The notes beneath the pieces were generated by a model that saw nothing but the letters and a program-made list of their open reading frames with translations, made no database searches and was not told the origin of the DNA. From Calliphora vicina (taxonomy: Eukaryota > Arthropoda > Insecta > Diptera > Calliphoridae), in the NCBI RefSeq assembly GCF_958450345.1, contig NC_088784.1, positions 76,037,747-76,101,746 of the forward strand: a stretch of 64,000 nucleotides of DNA, written 5' to 3'. This document shows positions 21,561-33,846 of this stretch, piece after piece. Position 1 is the stretch's first letter; every line of letters begins with the position of its first letter. Made by a program: the position numbers and the translations under genes.

Positions 21561-21699
21561 ATAAATATTATTCTTAATATTTAATTTGTTTGTAAAATAT
21601 ATTTTTAACTCTATTTTACTTAAAAACTTTTAGGATTATTAGATATATTCAAAAACGATTATTCGAATAAACTACGAAAAAAAGTAAAAAGTATTAGAA

Positions 21700-22160
21700 C
21701 AATTACATATTTACAATCTATTCTAAATGATTTTATGTTCAAAAATTTCTGGGGAAAATAACGATTATTCGGTTAACCGAATAATTTATTCTTTAAATAT
21801 TCTATTAAGAAGTGGTAAAAAATATTAAAGACCTAACAATTTAAATACGTTTAAGTTCTGGGGAAAAATAACGATTATTTTTTAAATATTGTATTGTGGT
21901 AAAAAATATTAAAGCCAAATAATTTAAATAAAAATATGAAATTTTTCAAGTAACTAAAATTAATAGTTGGATAATGAATAGTTAAATCAATAGTTTTTAG
22001 CAAAATGTTTATGAAAATCTGTTATTTACAATGTCGGTTTAAGATTTTTCCATATTTGAAGATTTTAAAATATTTAAAACAAAAATGTATGACACAAAAA
22101 TCATAACTTTTTTATGAAATATAAACGAATAATCGGTTTAGAGGTAGCGATAAAAATCAT
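21700..22160 (+). repeat. ATTCGGTTAACCGAAT-type repeats, copies 4-5
   Basis: GATTATTCGGTTAACCGAAT occurs here as a near-perfect palindrome, with TTTAAATATTCTATTAAGAA spacers repeated twice about 100 bases apart. Confidence 0.55.
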
Positions 22161-23340
22161 AAAGTTTCTTAATTCATAATTTCCCTTTACTTTCTATAAC
22201 TATTATTTAAAACAAGTAACTAAACTAAAGAATCTTCTAAATATGAGTAGTTAAACGTCTTTTGGCTTGTAATATTAAGGCTTTTAGCGTACAATGCGTT
22301 TTATAAGCATTAAAATGAAATCAAGTCACGTATTTGATTAAAACATGGCCGCTGCCATGTTAGACAATGAATTGAATTTCCGTTCAAAACTTATTAAACA
22401 TGGTTGGTTGGTCGACACACATTCAAGACTTATAGTAACTGATGGCGTTTACTTTTAATAATTTCTTTATTTTTTTGCTTTTTAATTTAGTTGCCACAGA
22501 AAAAAAAACAACCAATATTAAACGATAATATTTATAAACATTATTAAAAGCACCTTCAAAAAGGATAACAATATAAGAGATGAGTGTAACCCAATAAACC
22601 ATAAAGTATGTTCTATATATAAGTGCTATGATTTAGTTAATTCATAAACAGTTGTAGATCAAAGATTTTGCTTCTTTTCTCGGAAAAGTCAAGAGTTATT
22701 CATAGAAATTTCTTGTATAAAACCATAAACAAATGATCCCTAAGTGCTGGTTCACAAACGTCAAGTTTACTTGAGCAAGTCTTGAGTTTATAGAAGAAAG
22801 AAAATGAATACGACAAACATCCTTCCAATCTCCTCTCCACTCTCTTCTGAGAACCCAAGACTTGCTTAAATAAACCTTACGTGTGTAAACCAGCACTATC
22901 TGTTGTCCTTTTAAGATAAATCTTATATTTCTAAGATTTATACATGCGTTTAAAGTCGTTTTGTATAAAAATTTTAATATTTAAACTCACACACTTTTAA
23001 AATGTTTGATTTCAATTTGCTACAATATTTCATGTTCATTTTGATCGTGAATGCTAAAGGAGTAAAACTGCCAATGCAATACAACTTGCTAGTTGTTTTC
23101 TAGTAGTGTTTGGGTGCTGTTGCCCCTTACAACGACAACTTGCAACAACATTACATTACATTGCATCAGCAACATCAACTAAACCAAAAAAAACAAAAAA
23201 AAAAACCATCAACAGCAATAATATAAAGCTCGAGGTTTTCGTGAACAATTTCGTGTTTGCTGAAACGTATAATCTTCGCACATTTCTATGGAAATGTGCA
23301 TAACAATGTAATGGGAAGAATTTTGTTTGTGTTGCTAGTT
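22161..23340. other. Unique intergenic DNA, no gene recognised
   Basis: Less repetitive than its surroundings. It contains a CAACA-rich stretch (23120-23220). No splice-consistent coding exon was found; short frames only. Confidence 0.45.
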
Positions 23341-23342
23341 TT

Positions 23343-24110
23343 TCTTTTTATACCCACCTCCAAAAAGCTGGGGGGTATATTGAGTTTATTACTCTTTTTG
23401 TAACATATCGAAATATTGGTCGTAGAACCAAGAAGTATATATATTTTGGGTGCTTATAAAATTCTAGGACGATCTAGCTATGTACGACCGTCTGTTGCAG
23501 GCACGATATTGTCTCTAGGAAAGGAGGTACGTGGATGGAATGTTATCCAAATATTCTTTGTTGATCAGACATGTTTGGTATTGAAATTGGACAAAATCGG
23601 TCAACTAGAACCAGAGGTATGACCAAAATGTAAGACAACTTCTAAAATAGTTGATATTTTTCGAAAATGTTTTGCCATTTTCCTTAAATAAATGCAACTT
23701 TCCACATAATTACAAGCTCTGTTGAAATAGTAAGAATCGGTCCACGATTTCTCCCAGCCCCCATAAAAAATTTTTCCGGAATATGGCTCTATGGTTTATA
23801 AATGCCTATGGAATACTAGTATGCATAACAAATTCAGCAAAAGAAATTCTATGTAAAAACAAATCACGAAACGAAATTTAGTTTGGGTCGGTCCATATTT
23901 GACCATAGCCGCCATATATAGCCCACTTTCTAAAATCAATTAAATTTGCGTATTTAGTCTCTTACATATAATATCGGTATCTGGTTGAAATTCTACAATC
24001 ACAATTGTAATATATATGGAAAGCACCGTACCGAATATTATGAGGATCGGTTCATAATTGTCGTTCCTTTATTATAAGAACCTGTTCCAAGAAACACTTA
24101 AATAAACATG
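23343..24110 (+). mobile_element. DINE-like family D copy
   Basis: Starts TATACCCACCTCCAAAAAGC with an internal inverse (GGGGGGTATA). It has ACGATCTAGCTATGTACGAC and CCATAGCCGCCATATATAGC blocks typical of this repeat class. The right end is unclear. A minus-strand relative lies at 48560-48860. Confidence 0.55.
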
Positions 24111-24149
24111 TGAATATGTATGAAGATATATTGAGTTTGTCTTGTGCCG

Positions 24150-27100
24150 TTTGTAGGGAGAGAAGTAATTTATATCCGGATACAGTTCACATAGTGGAGT
24201 TCGGTTGGCATGGCATTTGAGTAGGCATTAAGTCTATTGTTGTTTCACGACCTCAGTTGTGCCAGAACTAATTTTGTTTTTCACAACTGGTTCTTCTCTG
24301 TATCTGCTATGGATGGTTGCCGACCTTCAATTACGATATTCTTGCTACCACAAAATTGATGCCGTCTCTATGAATGACATTTAAAGCTACCGTCTACGAT
24401 CTCTGCTCCAATGGATCCTCAGGCTGACTCCAAATGAATGATCTTTTAACTAGTACGTCTCCTCCGATAACAGCTTAGGAAAGACCGTTTTTTCAACTTG
24501 GCATTTTGTTCCATAACTGAGAATCGTTTTATAATACATATGATGTTCTGAGTTGATCCATTACCATACATGACAGTCCTAACGACAGCATTTAATATTA
24601 CATCACTGGGTATCACTCAACGAAGACAACCATGGTAGAGCAGCGTAATAGATCACTGGCCGACTAATAATGTTTAAGGTAGGGTTCCTTTATCCATGGG
24701 AAATTTAGCTGTGATTGTAGTGACATGAGCTGAGTAGGTAAAGAGGCTGTGAAATCTGATTCCCAAAATATTGGGGTGATTTATAGTGAGAATTTAGACT
24801 GTAAGACACAATTGAGATTGAGCATTATCTCCTTCGTTTGATGGTGGTGATGATGTTTGCCGATGACTTCACTGCTGATAGTTGGAGGTTACGCGTAGTT
24901 GTGTATTTCGCTAAGAAAACCATTACCAGTAATGACCCGTCTTCATAATAGTAATGTTGTCCGCATATGAAATCACTACCACTCCTTGTGGATGTGGGTG
25001 GAGTTTATAAAGGAAGTAGTTAAACAGAATTGGTTTTATAACCCCGCTTAGAGGAACTTCATGCTTCCTTTAAGCTTTTTTCATCAAACGCATAGGTCAT
25101 CCACGTAATGACCCGTCTTCATAATAGTAATGTCTTCTGCATACGAAATCACTACCACTCCTTGTGGATGTGGGTGGAGTTTAGAGAGAAAGTAGTTAAA
25201 CAGAATTGGTTTAATGACCCCGCTTAGAGGAACTTCATATTTCTTTTAAGCATTTGTCATCAAACTCCATGAATCACTGTCTTCCGCTCAGATAAATCAT
25301 AATCCATCTCTTCACGTTGAGGGAATTGTAGGATTTGAGTCGCAATTGGAGTTAATGCTGTGGTAGTGGTGTATATTTCATGGAATCTGTGCTGGTGACG
25401 AGCTCTGGTAAGTAACTGGATGAGTATAAGAGCCATAAGATTCTTCGGGCAGCTGACAAGCGGTAGAAGCCGATTCACCTTTCGTGAAATTTTTACCTTT
25501 GTCGTTTCATTCCTTGTTTTGAGTATCAGCATGGCTCTACCCTTTCTCCTTGCATTAAGTATAATCAGGATCCTCACTGAAAGATTCGAAAACATTGTCA
25601 GCTACTACACTCCCCACTCTCCAAAGTATTTCATCATCAGCATGGATATACCAAAGTTGGCGTGTAAAAATGTGATGTGGCCGAGTCTGGAAGATATCGA
25701 ACTTTTTGTTTTAGGATTCTTATAAAAAAAGCCAAGACGCAGCCCGAAAAATGCAGGTAAGATATGATGGTGTTTGCAACCTTAATCGCTAAAGTAATGT
25801 TCCGATTCTTCGAGTTGGAGAGACACTGAACTGTAGGCCAAAACATGCCAACCTTTGAATTTAAATTATCATTTCGTAAAATGATTTATGATCTTCAAAT
25901 GATTAGCTGGTTGATCTTTGGATCTTTAGGGGATACTATGGATATCATAACTTTCGTTTTCATGTTCCGCTAGTCGACTAATAGAAATGAATCGAACAGC
26001 TGCTAAGGTGACAGTATCAAGAAACTTCCTCTCTGCTTGGTATTCTGTGGAGAGTATAGGAATATCAATGCAGATGCGAACGGTATATTATTTGAAGCCT
26101 ACTAAGTGTTTATTATATTAATTGATGGAATTGTGGCGTTCAGGGTTGTTGAAATCATTAGAATGACGTGGTGGTATTGTCATTCAGGGTGAAAAAGTTG
26201 GATTGTTCCGCCATGGGCTGCGTTAATGGCTCATGCAAGTTAAAAAAACTGAGACTGAACGGTCGTGGAACTTTGTATCTCTCAGGGTTATCAAGCAAAT
26301 GCTTTCAAAACACACGAGAGCACCGTTTAGGATCAGACATGGTGGTATTCGCAAACTTAATCGCGCAAGGAATTTTATGCTGATAATTCTTTTTTTTCCG
26401 GTTAAAGAAAGACCGAACTGTAGATCACAAATTGCCAATTCCTGAGCTTAAGTTGTAGTTCTTAAAATGATCAATGATCTTCAAATGATTTTTCCGTTTG
26501 TCCTCTTTTCCAACGAGCTGATGTTACTGTTCAGCTGGGTGATACTTGGACTTCTGCTGTTTCCTTTTCGAGTACTGCTGTTTCTCCTGGGAAGTAAGGC
26601 TGGAATACAGTGAAGAGAACGTCTTGCTCGGAGACAATTTCATGAAACTTCCTCTCTGTTTCGTGTTCCGTGGATATCAGAGGATCATTGAAATGTCGGT
26701 CCAGACTGACGATTATAGGAAAATGGTCTTATGTTCGGTGAGCTAGCGCAGTAGCTCATAATTCTTAAATGACGTAGGCTATCACAATATAGAGTGCAGA
26801 AGATGGTTATCATCTTAGAAAAATGTCCTGATGTCTCCAGTTTTAATATTGAGAGAACGGGACAGGTCTACTTGATAGTCGTATGCGTTGCAAATGCGAA
26901 GAATGTAATAGCTCGTCAGTGATTTTGAAATGATAGGTGGTTGGACAGTTAGGACCTCGTCAGTTTTGTTGCATTTACAGCATAAATCGGGTTATCTTAT
27001 TGTAGTAGCTGTAGATTCCATTGCAGATGTTGTTGGAATTGAAGTGGGGAGAGTGATTTCGATGACACTGATGAATTTCAATAGGGAGAGATAAAACTAT
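24150..27100 (-). pseudogene. LOA-clade non-LTR retrotransposon ORF2 relic with internal tandem duplications
   Basis: Read on the minus strand from 27100 down. Endonuclease remnants come first (DHFPIIVSLDR, about 26715-26690). The RT fingers follow (RLLPLVSCPKNLMALIL, then ARHQHRFHEIYTTTTAL, about 25460-25350), then VKRWIMIYLSGR. The palm occurs twice: PILFNYFLSKLHPHPQGVVV with SYAED (about 25130) and again with SYADN (about 24960). The thumb/tail has ARNLQLSAVKSSAN, EQNAKLKKRSFLSCYRR and LVLAQLRS. Motif order and wording fit LOA/Lian-type elements. Stops, frameshifts and altered YADD motifs make it dead. Base composition is less AT-rich than its flanks. Confidence 0.72.
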
Positions 27101-28135
27101 TCACTCATTTTTATGAGTTTTTAAAACACATTTTTATAACCAAATCCTTTACAACTTGTATTTATGTAGCGTTCTATGCATTCGAGGTATATTATTCTTT
27201 TTTCTCATTGAGTAACGTAAGTGAATGGATAAATATGTAAATGTTACATGAACATAAAAAAATCAACAAAAACAAAAGCAGAAATTGATGGATTCGTGAA
27301 AAATAAAATAAAAAACAACAACAAGCGAAATATCGTTGATTTGTTACGTGTTTGAAAATGCCATTTACCACAAGTTGCTACAGGTGAAAAGAAAACAAAA
27401 GGTGAACAACGGCCTAAAAGTTCAGTACAGCTAGGCGAAACGATCGAGCCTGATCGAGAATATAACGATAATGAAAGTTTTGTTTAATCAAAGGTTTTGT
27501 AAAACAAAAATTGTTTAACAAAACCTTCAATCAAATATATATTTCACTTTTAATAATGTAGTTTATCCTTTAATCCTTTCTCTTTTGGGTTTGTTGCAAA
27601 CCATTTGACAAACTTTTGGGTTGCTCCGACTGTTGGCGACTTTGATGAAAGGTTTTTACCATTAAATACGTGTGTACATGGTGCCAATGGTGTTCACTTT
27701 CAAAAGACACATAGATAGATAGTAAATACACAACAAACACACTTTCCAAAACGCTAAAATCTAAAATGAAATTTGTATGTTTTCTTTTGTTGTTGCTGTT
27801 GCACTGTCGTTGTTATTGCATGGTATGAACGAACATGTAATTGTTGGTGTATGTACAACATGTTGTATGCAAATATGCAATTAGTCATTTGAATTGTTTG
27901 TTTTTTTAACTATTTGATTTTAATGTCGCTATTGTTGCTGTTGTTGTTATTGTTCAGCTCGTATTTGGTATCTGACATGACATTGTATGATTTTTTTTAT
28001 TTTTTTTGGATGCAGTTAAATGTTTTAGATATTGTAGTATGTCCAAATCTAAATATAGTGGGTTAAGGAATATAGGAGATAATTCACGTTATCTGTATAA
28101 AATATTAATGCAACTGTAATGTAACTAATGTAAAA
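27101..28135. other. Intergenic DNA with TTG/CAA-rich tracts
   Basis: TTGTTGTTGCTGTTG-type tracts at 27790-27830 and 27930-27960, and CAACAACAAG at 27310. Such tracts are common in fly UTRs and introns. No exon with coding character was found. Confidence 0.4.
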
Positions 28136-28136
28136 A

Positions 28137-29215
28137 CGCGGCTGCTCTCGAAATATCCAATTTTCCATGACAGGAAAAAGGTTAACGGGATCAAAACGTA
28201 CGATCTCTGTGGTCAGTTCACATCACCTCCAGATTCACATACCCTAAAGTCTCTCGTGCAGAATGTCCAACGGTACGTAGCGCCGTCCTGTTGAAACCAC
28301 AAGTCGTTGGTGTCCATATCATCCAATTCAGGCTAAAAGAAGTTGGCAATCATCTACATATAGCGCTCGCCGTTGACGGCTATAGCCTGGTCAACGTCGC
28401 ATAGTGGTGCCCCGAAGAAAATATTGAATAAACCTATTTTACAGGAAATTATCCAACGTCCAAACAAATATGCTACTATTACACTATCAGATTTTTGGTT
28501 CAGAAGCTATAGCCCTTCAAAGCTGACTCATTTTTATTGTAAAAAAAACAAACCATTTTTAAGCAATTCGGTCCGCTTTCAGATACAATATCTCGAAAAC
28601 TGGATAACGGATTGTCATTCTTTTTGATTATATTGATAGGTCTATTTATTAAGAAAAGAATGTATTTGTCTGGGTAAATCGATATTTATTACCAACTATC
28701 CATTTTTTCAATATTTCTCAACTTTGGTGGCAAATAAAAAAAACTATAAATTTCTATATTTGCCATATATTCAAAATAAGTTCTATTTGAAAATATTTAA
28801 AAATATTTTATTTTACTTCCCATAAATTGATTTTTCCCCAAATTTCTAACCCATAAGTAGGCACCTAAAAGGCATAGAACTCTTTTTAAACACTTATTTC
28901 ATTGGTTGATCAATTATCAATCATATTCCTTTTAATTTTTCTGATTATCTGATTTGTTTCAAAAGTTATGATTTTTGCAATGAAAAAAATAAATGAAGCA
29001 ACTGTGCGTCGTTCTCAATGAAATATGGATCAATGACGCCATCAGTCCAAAATCCACAACAAACAATGACGTATTCGGAATGCATTGGGCGCCCTTGGAT
29101 CTCATGTTGATTAATATCGTCCCAAATTTGAAAATTTTGTTTACTGACAACCCACCCACTTATCCAGAAATTGACCTCACCGTAAAATAGGCGAAGCGCT
29201 AAGAACTCTGCAGTT
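28137..29215 (-). pseudogene. DDE_3-type (IS630/Tc1/mariner superfamily) transposase relic, split
   Basis: Minus strand: 29215-28985 encodes GEVNFWISGWVVSKQNFQIW, then QGRPMHSEYVIVCCGFW and GVIDPYFIEND. 28400-28137 continues with DVDQAIAVNGERYM, NDLWFQQDGAT (second catalytic Asp) and SGGDVN. 28401-28980 is unrelated inserted AT-rich sequence. Stops (PELDD preceded by TAG) and frameshifts show it is dead. The wording differs clearly from the mariner relics here. The same family recurs at 57135-57412. Confidence 0.72.
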
Positions 29216-29321
29216 GCATGTCCTCATAGTCTTATATATTCATATATATACGCGGATTAAGAGGGAGTGAAATAGGAATTCCCCTCACAAAACCGAAAAG
29301 TTTTCATATAAACAAGGAAAC

Positions 29322-30217
29322 AAGTAACTAAGAGAGCTATATTCGGCTGTGCCGAATCTTATATGTATACTAGGGTGGGTCGATTTTTTTCAAGAAAAAT
29401 CTTATAGCAGAAACGCATTCTACAGAAAATTCTAAGAAATTTTCCCCAAGAAACCATAGGTCTAAAATCAAATCCATTTAGATTTTATGATATTTCTTTT
29501 ATTCAATGATATTTCAGTATTTATTTTTTTAATAGTTTTTAGGATTTGATTTAGACCTATGGTTTCTTGAGGAAACTTTCTTAAAATTTTCCGTAGATTG
29601 CGTTTCTGCTATACGATTTTTTACTTTTTGATCGTCCATATACCCTTCACCAAATTATTCTTCAAAATACAAATTTTAAATATTTTTAGGTAAACAAAAT
29701 TTTTTTTCCAAAGTTGTTTTTTTAATTTTTTGGAAAAAATTTTTTTCCAATTGTTATTTTTTTTTTTTTTTTTTTAATTTTAAATTTTTTCCGATTTTGA
29801 CCAATTTTAGGTCCAATTTACTATGGTCTTATATACGTCGTTGCAAAGGTCTTTGAAATATCTATCATTAGATATCCATATTGTCTGTATTAATGACTTA
29901 GTAATCCAGATATAGGTCAAAAATAGGTCAAAATTCGAGGTTGTCCTGGTTTTTTCCTCAGCCATTTGTGGACCGATTTTGCTGAAACTCCTCGAAAGCA
30001 TGTGTGACAGAATTGTTGAAGATTTGGATCCCGAAGATATCTGGGATCTTCAGAAAATTGATTTCAACAGACAGACAGACGGACATGGCTTAATCGACTC
30101 CGCTATCTATAAGGATTCAGAATATATATACTTTATAGTGTCGGAAAATTATATTGTGGAAATTATAAACGGAATGACAAGATTATATATACCCTTCTCA
30201 CGAAGGTGAAGGGTATA
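29322..30217 (+). mobile_element. DINE-like family C copy with an inserted inverted-repeat element
   Basis: Begins ACAAGTAACTAAGAGAGCTA followed by the hairpin TTCGGCTGTGCCGAA. It has the body shared with 43555 and 11545 and the ACAGACAGACGGACATGGCT core, and ends ACGAAGGTGAAGGGTATAAAA. Interrupted at 29372-29645. Confidence 0.75.
29372..29645. mobile_element. ~270-bp inverted-repeat element (family E)
   Basis: Two arms of about 95 bp meet near 29515: AGCAGAAACGCATTCTACAG...ATAGGTCTAAAATC versus GATTTAGACCTATGG...GTAGATTGCGTTTCTGC. It breaks the family C sequence after CTTATATGTATAC. Half of another copy lies at 1340-1495. Ends are TAGGGTGGGTCGA-like and not sharply defined on the right. Confidence 0.65.
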
Positions 30218-30235
30218 AAAAAAAAGATAAACGTA

Positions 30236-30540
30236 GAACATATTTTAATGCGGGAAATTTTGCTTTACTTCTCTAATTTGAAAAAAAACAAAGCTTATGA
30301 TAAATGCGTTTCATCGGTTTAAACGTGCGAGAGATGGTTTGCGCAGTTCAGAAGTAGCGATTTTGACGCGGGAGACAAAGACCGCCAAGGCCAGCCAAAA
30401 AAGTTTGAAGATTTGAAGATTGTTGTCTAACTGAACAAAAGCTTACAAAATCATTGAGAGCTACTCAATCATCAATTTCTAAACAGCAGGATTCATTTAA
30501 AAGCAGAGAAATTGGTTACCATACCAATTGTAGCTGGAGC
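30236..30540 (+). pseudogene. Mariner relic, 5' part only
   Basis: Contains GCGGGAAATTTTGCTTTACT, GAGAGATGGTTTGCGCAGTT and CAGCCAAAAAAGTTTGAAGA, then TCATTTAAAAGCAGAGAAAT. Breaks off after the linker region. Frameshifted. Confidence 0.65.
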
Positions 30541-30769
30541 GATTTGGCTGATTTTTTTTATTCGATTCGAAATTTTCAGGAGATGGTTTGTAAAGAAAAA
30601 AATTAAAAAATTCCGGGTAAAACTCGGACATTTTTTTTTTGAGTCCAGTCAACTGTGATAAAAATGCTCCTTAAAGTATACAGTACAAATTTAGATATTT
30701 TATTTCCAAAAAAAAAAAATAAGAACAGGCAGGTGTATGTGGGTTGGATAAACATGAAGAACTAACATT

Positions 30770-30811
30770 AGTAAATGCTACCGGGCGAAGCCGGGGCGGT
30801 CAAATAGTATA
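30770..30811 (+). mobile_element. Possible Helitron 3' terminus
   Basis: CCGGGCGAAGCCGG forms a GC-rich hairpin in otherwise AT-rich DNA, followed by GGCGGTCAAATAG and T. A short hairpin about 10 bases before a CTAG-like end is the usual Helitron 3' structure. The terminal C is A here and no matching 5' end was found. Confidence 0.35.
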
Positions 30812-30837
30812 ATAATATAAATTGGGATAGTAAAAAT

Positions 30838-31315
30838 TAGAGTGTCCAAAAAACTGACAAGTTTAAAAAACCCGTTTCTGGTTTAACCAAAAAGGTGTGT
30901 TTTTGAAATAACAGGTTTTGTTTTTATCTTTTAAAAAAACCGATTATCCGGTTTCGGTTTTTGTCTTCAAAAAACCGGTTAATCGGTTTATATTAAATTT
31001 TTATTTAATATGAAAATTACGCTACTTTAAAATTTTTGAATTCTTAAGGCAATTATTTTATATATTTTACGAAATATTGTCAAATGCTACAATTTTCTGT
31101 ATAATTAATCAATATTTTTAAAAATGGTATCAAAGTTTTTTTCAAAAATATGGTTAAATGAGCTTTTGAAAATATATTTCATTAAAACCGGTTAACCGTC
31201 TTACAAAATCCGGTTTTTCAAAAAACCGAGATGTTAAAGAAAACCGAAACCGGTCGAGTTTATAAAGATGAAAAAACCGGTTGACCGGTTTTCGGTTTCG
31301 ATTTTGGATGCTCTA
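30838..31315. mobile_element. hAT-like element J1, packed with AACCGGTT motifs
   Basis: Ends TAGAGTGTCC and GGATGCTCTA. The 8-bp GTAAAAAT is duplicated at 30830-30837 and 31316-31323. AACCGG / CCGGTT cores recur throughout both flanks, with an AT-rich middle. A second copy is at 47937-48354. Non-coding, non-autonomous. Confidence 0.8.
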
Positions 31316-32244
31316 GTAAAAATCCAGTTTTCATATGTATATTGGTTCAAAATATTTCCATCTTCAAAATCTAAAATCATTTTTCATATCGTGGTGGTTC
31401 GATTTTAGTTATCTCAATCATTAATGGGTTATAGTATTTCATATATTTACTTGTTGGTCTTGTATTTTTACATTAAATTTACACCACCCTAGTTTAGCCA
31501 AAATGTAGGCTTTTATAAGTTTTAAACATTTAAGTGCGCAGGAACCAAATCCGTTTATTTTCAACATCGAAAAACTTTAAGAAACATTAACATTATACTT
31601 ATATAACGTATTGAAAATGTATAATATACAACAAAAAAAAAAAACATACTTCAGGCAAACTCCAGTCAGACAGGCAACATTTTGTTTTTATCAGCGAAAT
31701 AAAATCAAAGTTGAAAGTCTAAATGGCAGGCACCTTAAAGAACACCGAACAAATGTTTTAATATGTAGAAGTCTGGCTGGAAACAACCCCCCAATGACCA
31801 GGCAACACAAAAAAACCCAGCAAAAACTACCAACAAAAGTTTTATTTTGTTGTAAATATATTTATACAAATTGCTATCGATGGGGAGCTGAAACTGGAAA
31901 AAAAATTTGCGCATGTTTATTTACCGCCATCATTGAAGTCTCCCCCCAATACACAGACGAAGCGTGTTGCTGTATTAAAGACTCTAAAATATATGAAAAT
32001 GAATTTTTTAAAATGGATATTTTTACTGGTACGTAGGTACGTACGGTACGTACATTTCTGTATATTTCAGTGAGTGCCATGTAGTTTTTATGGATTTTAG
32101 TCATGCGAATGTTAAAAGAAAATATCGTTTATTTAATACATAAAAATCTATATAGAAACGTACGTATATTAGGGAGGTGCCATAACTAATCGGGCATGTT
32201 CCCAACTAATCGGAAAGTTTAATTCATTTGAAGATAACGTTTCT
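31316..32244. other. Intergenic DNA; one 140-codon frame without support
   Basis: An open frame starting at ATG 31617 and ending 32036 has no recognisable domain, a Lys/Gln/Thr-rich composition matching the local base bias, and no splice or promoter support. A GGTACGTA/GTACGTAC tract occurs at 32030-32054. I do not call a gene. Confidence 0.4.
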
Positions 32245-32645
32245 GAAAATGTTTGTCCAGAATCACTTTTTGAGTCGATTTAACGATATCAGTCCGTCCG
32301 TCCATATGTATGGCTTTCCAAAGAACGCAAAGAACAGGTCACAATTTTGAAGATATTGCGATAAAATTTGGCACATTTTTTATTTTCAGACTAAGGATAA
32401 AGCCTAGCCCACATACCTCTCGAAATAGGACGTGTTTGTCATAAATGTCTGATTTATATACATAGGTATCCGCACAAATTTATTTACAAATAAGTTTTAT
32501 ATAAAAGGAAATCACATTTAAAATTTTTGGGGACTAAACTCATAATTCACCATAGGTTACATATAAGGCATACTTCCAAAAATCACTTTAACGAACATAA
32601 ATCTCTTAAAAATGTTGGTATCTAACAATGTAAACTTTCGTTTTA
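32245..32645 (+). mobile_element. DINE-like family A, internal fragment
   Basis: AGAATCACTTTTTGAGTCGA, GTCCGTCCGTCC and AAATCTCTTAAAAATGTTGG are in family A order. Both ends are missing. Confidence 0.65.
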
Positions 32646-32764
32646 AGTGGGAACATCGACCATCTTCTTCCTCCATACAAACGGGTTCACATTAATATAT
32701 ATACAAGTTTATATGTTTAGATATATGTGTATGTTATTTATGTATTATATTCCTTGAATATGTT

Positions 32765-32802
32765 TAAATACATACATACATATGTATGTATGTATGTACG
32801 TA
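32765..32802. repeat. (CATA)n / (TATG)n microsatellite
   Basis: CATACATACATATGTATGTA and continuing TATG units; partly self-complementary. Confidence 0.85.
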
Positions 32803-33405
32803 TTTATATTAAGCGTTTTTGCTCATAAACTTTTTGGGTGTTGGCAAACATAAAGTTTTATGTACGATATTGATATTTTCATAATGGCATCCATCCACTT
32901 TTCATATACATACGAGTACATATTTAAGTTTTAATAAAAATGCAACAACTCATTTTTGGATACGTACTCAGAGGACTTAGGCCGCCTTATAAAAATAAGG
33001 TGATACGCATTTATGTCTTATAAGGCGCACAGTTTTAAACTAATTTGTTGAAGGTCTTTATTGTTTATTAAGAAATTTAACTAATTTTGAATGATATTCG
33101 AATACTAATTCAGAATTTGTAGATTTTGCAAAGGGGAGAATCCATATCAAAACGGACAGAAAACTGCTATTTTCGGATTTGACATCTTTGATTTTAATGA
33201 AATTTACCACACATATTACGGTTCCAAAGCGTTCCTCAAATCAATGACTTTTTCATCGGAAACCCTTTCCATTTCAAAAATATAGCGATTTGAAAATTGA
33301 AAAATTTGTTAAAATTCTCAAAAATTGTGTATAACATTGAAACTACTCAAAGTCCAACATAATTTTTGATTCCATTTTAAAGGCAAAGATATTGTCCTTA
33401 AAATG

Positions 33406-33846
33406 CACTATAGTTCAAAGTATCAATTTTCCGTGCGAAATTCAAATTTTGAAGTTGTTATTATTCATTATTTTTTGTTGTCAACCTTTTACTAAAACTC
33501 AAATTCGCAATTGGTTTTTGTAAAATACAAAATACTGCTTGACAGCACGCCTTCAAAGTCAAAATTTCGATACATTTTTAAAAATTTGTGAATAGTGTCA
33601 ATATTATATTGTAAATTTTAACCGTTAATTGTGGAAAGTGTGTGAATAATTTAAATAATGTTTAAAATGGAAAACAACGAGACGTCTAAGTACTTAATTT
33701 TTCTTTCCTAAATATTTGAAAACTATTTCCTAAATTTGTTGAAAATATAAGTATTTCAACGTATGGTCCAATTTTGGTATCAAACCGTAGAATACTTTAA
33801 TTGTTATTAATTTCGCATGGAAAAAGTGATACTTTAAACTATAGTG
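33406..33846. mobile_element. 441-bp inverted-repeat element with 5-bp target duplication
   Basis: Starts CACTATAGTTCAAAGTATCA and ends GTGATACTTTAAACTATAGTG (inverse). AAATG is duplicated at 33401-33405 and 33847-33851. The opposite FB1 arm (about 36455-36475) lacks it and has one copy of the site. The 5-bp duplication and CAC start resemble Transib-type elements; inference only. Confidence 0.78.

Noticed and set aside
31617..32036. 140-codon open frame on the plus strand
   Set aside because: No domain, biased low-complexity composition, no splice or promoter context. Chance frame in a longer non-repetitive stretch.
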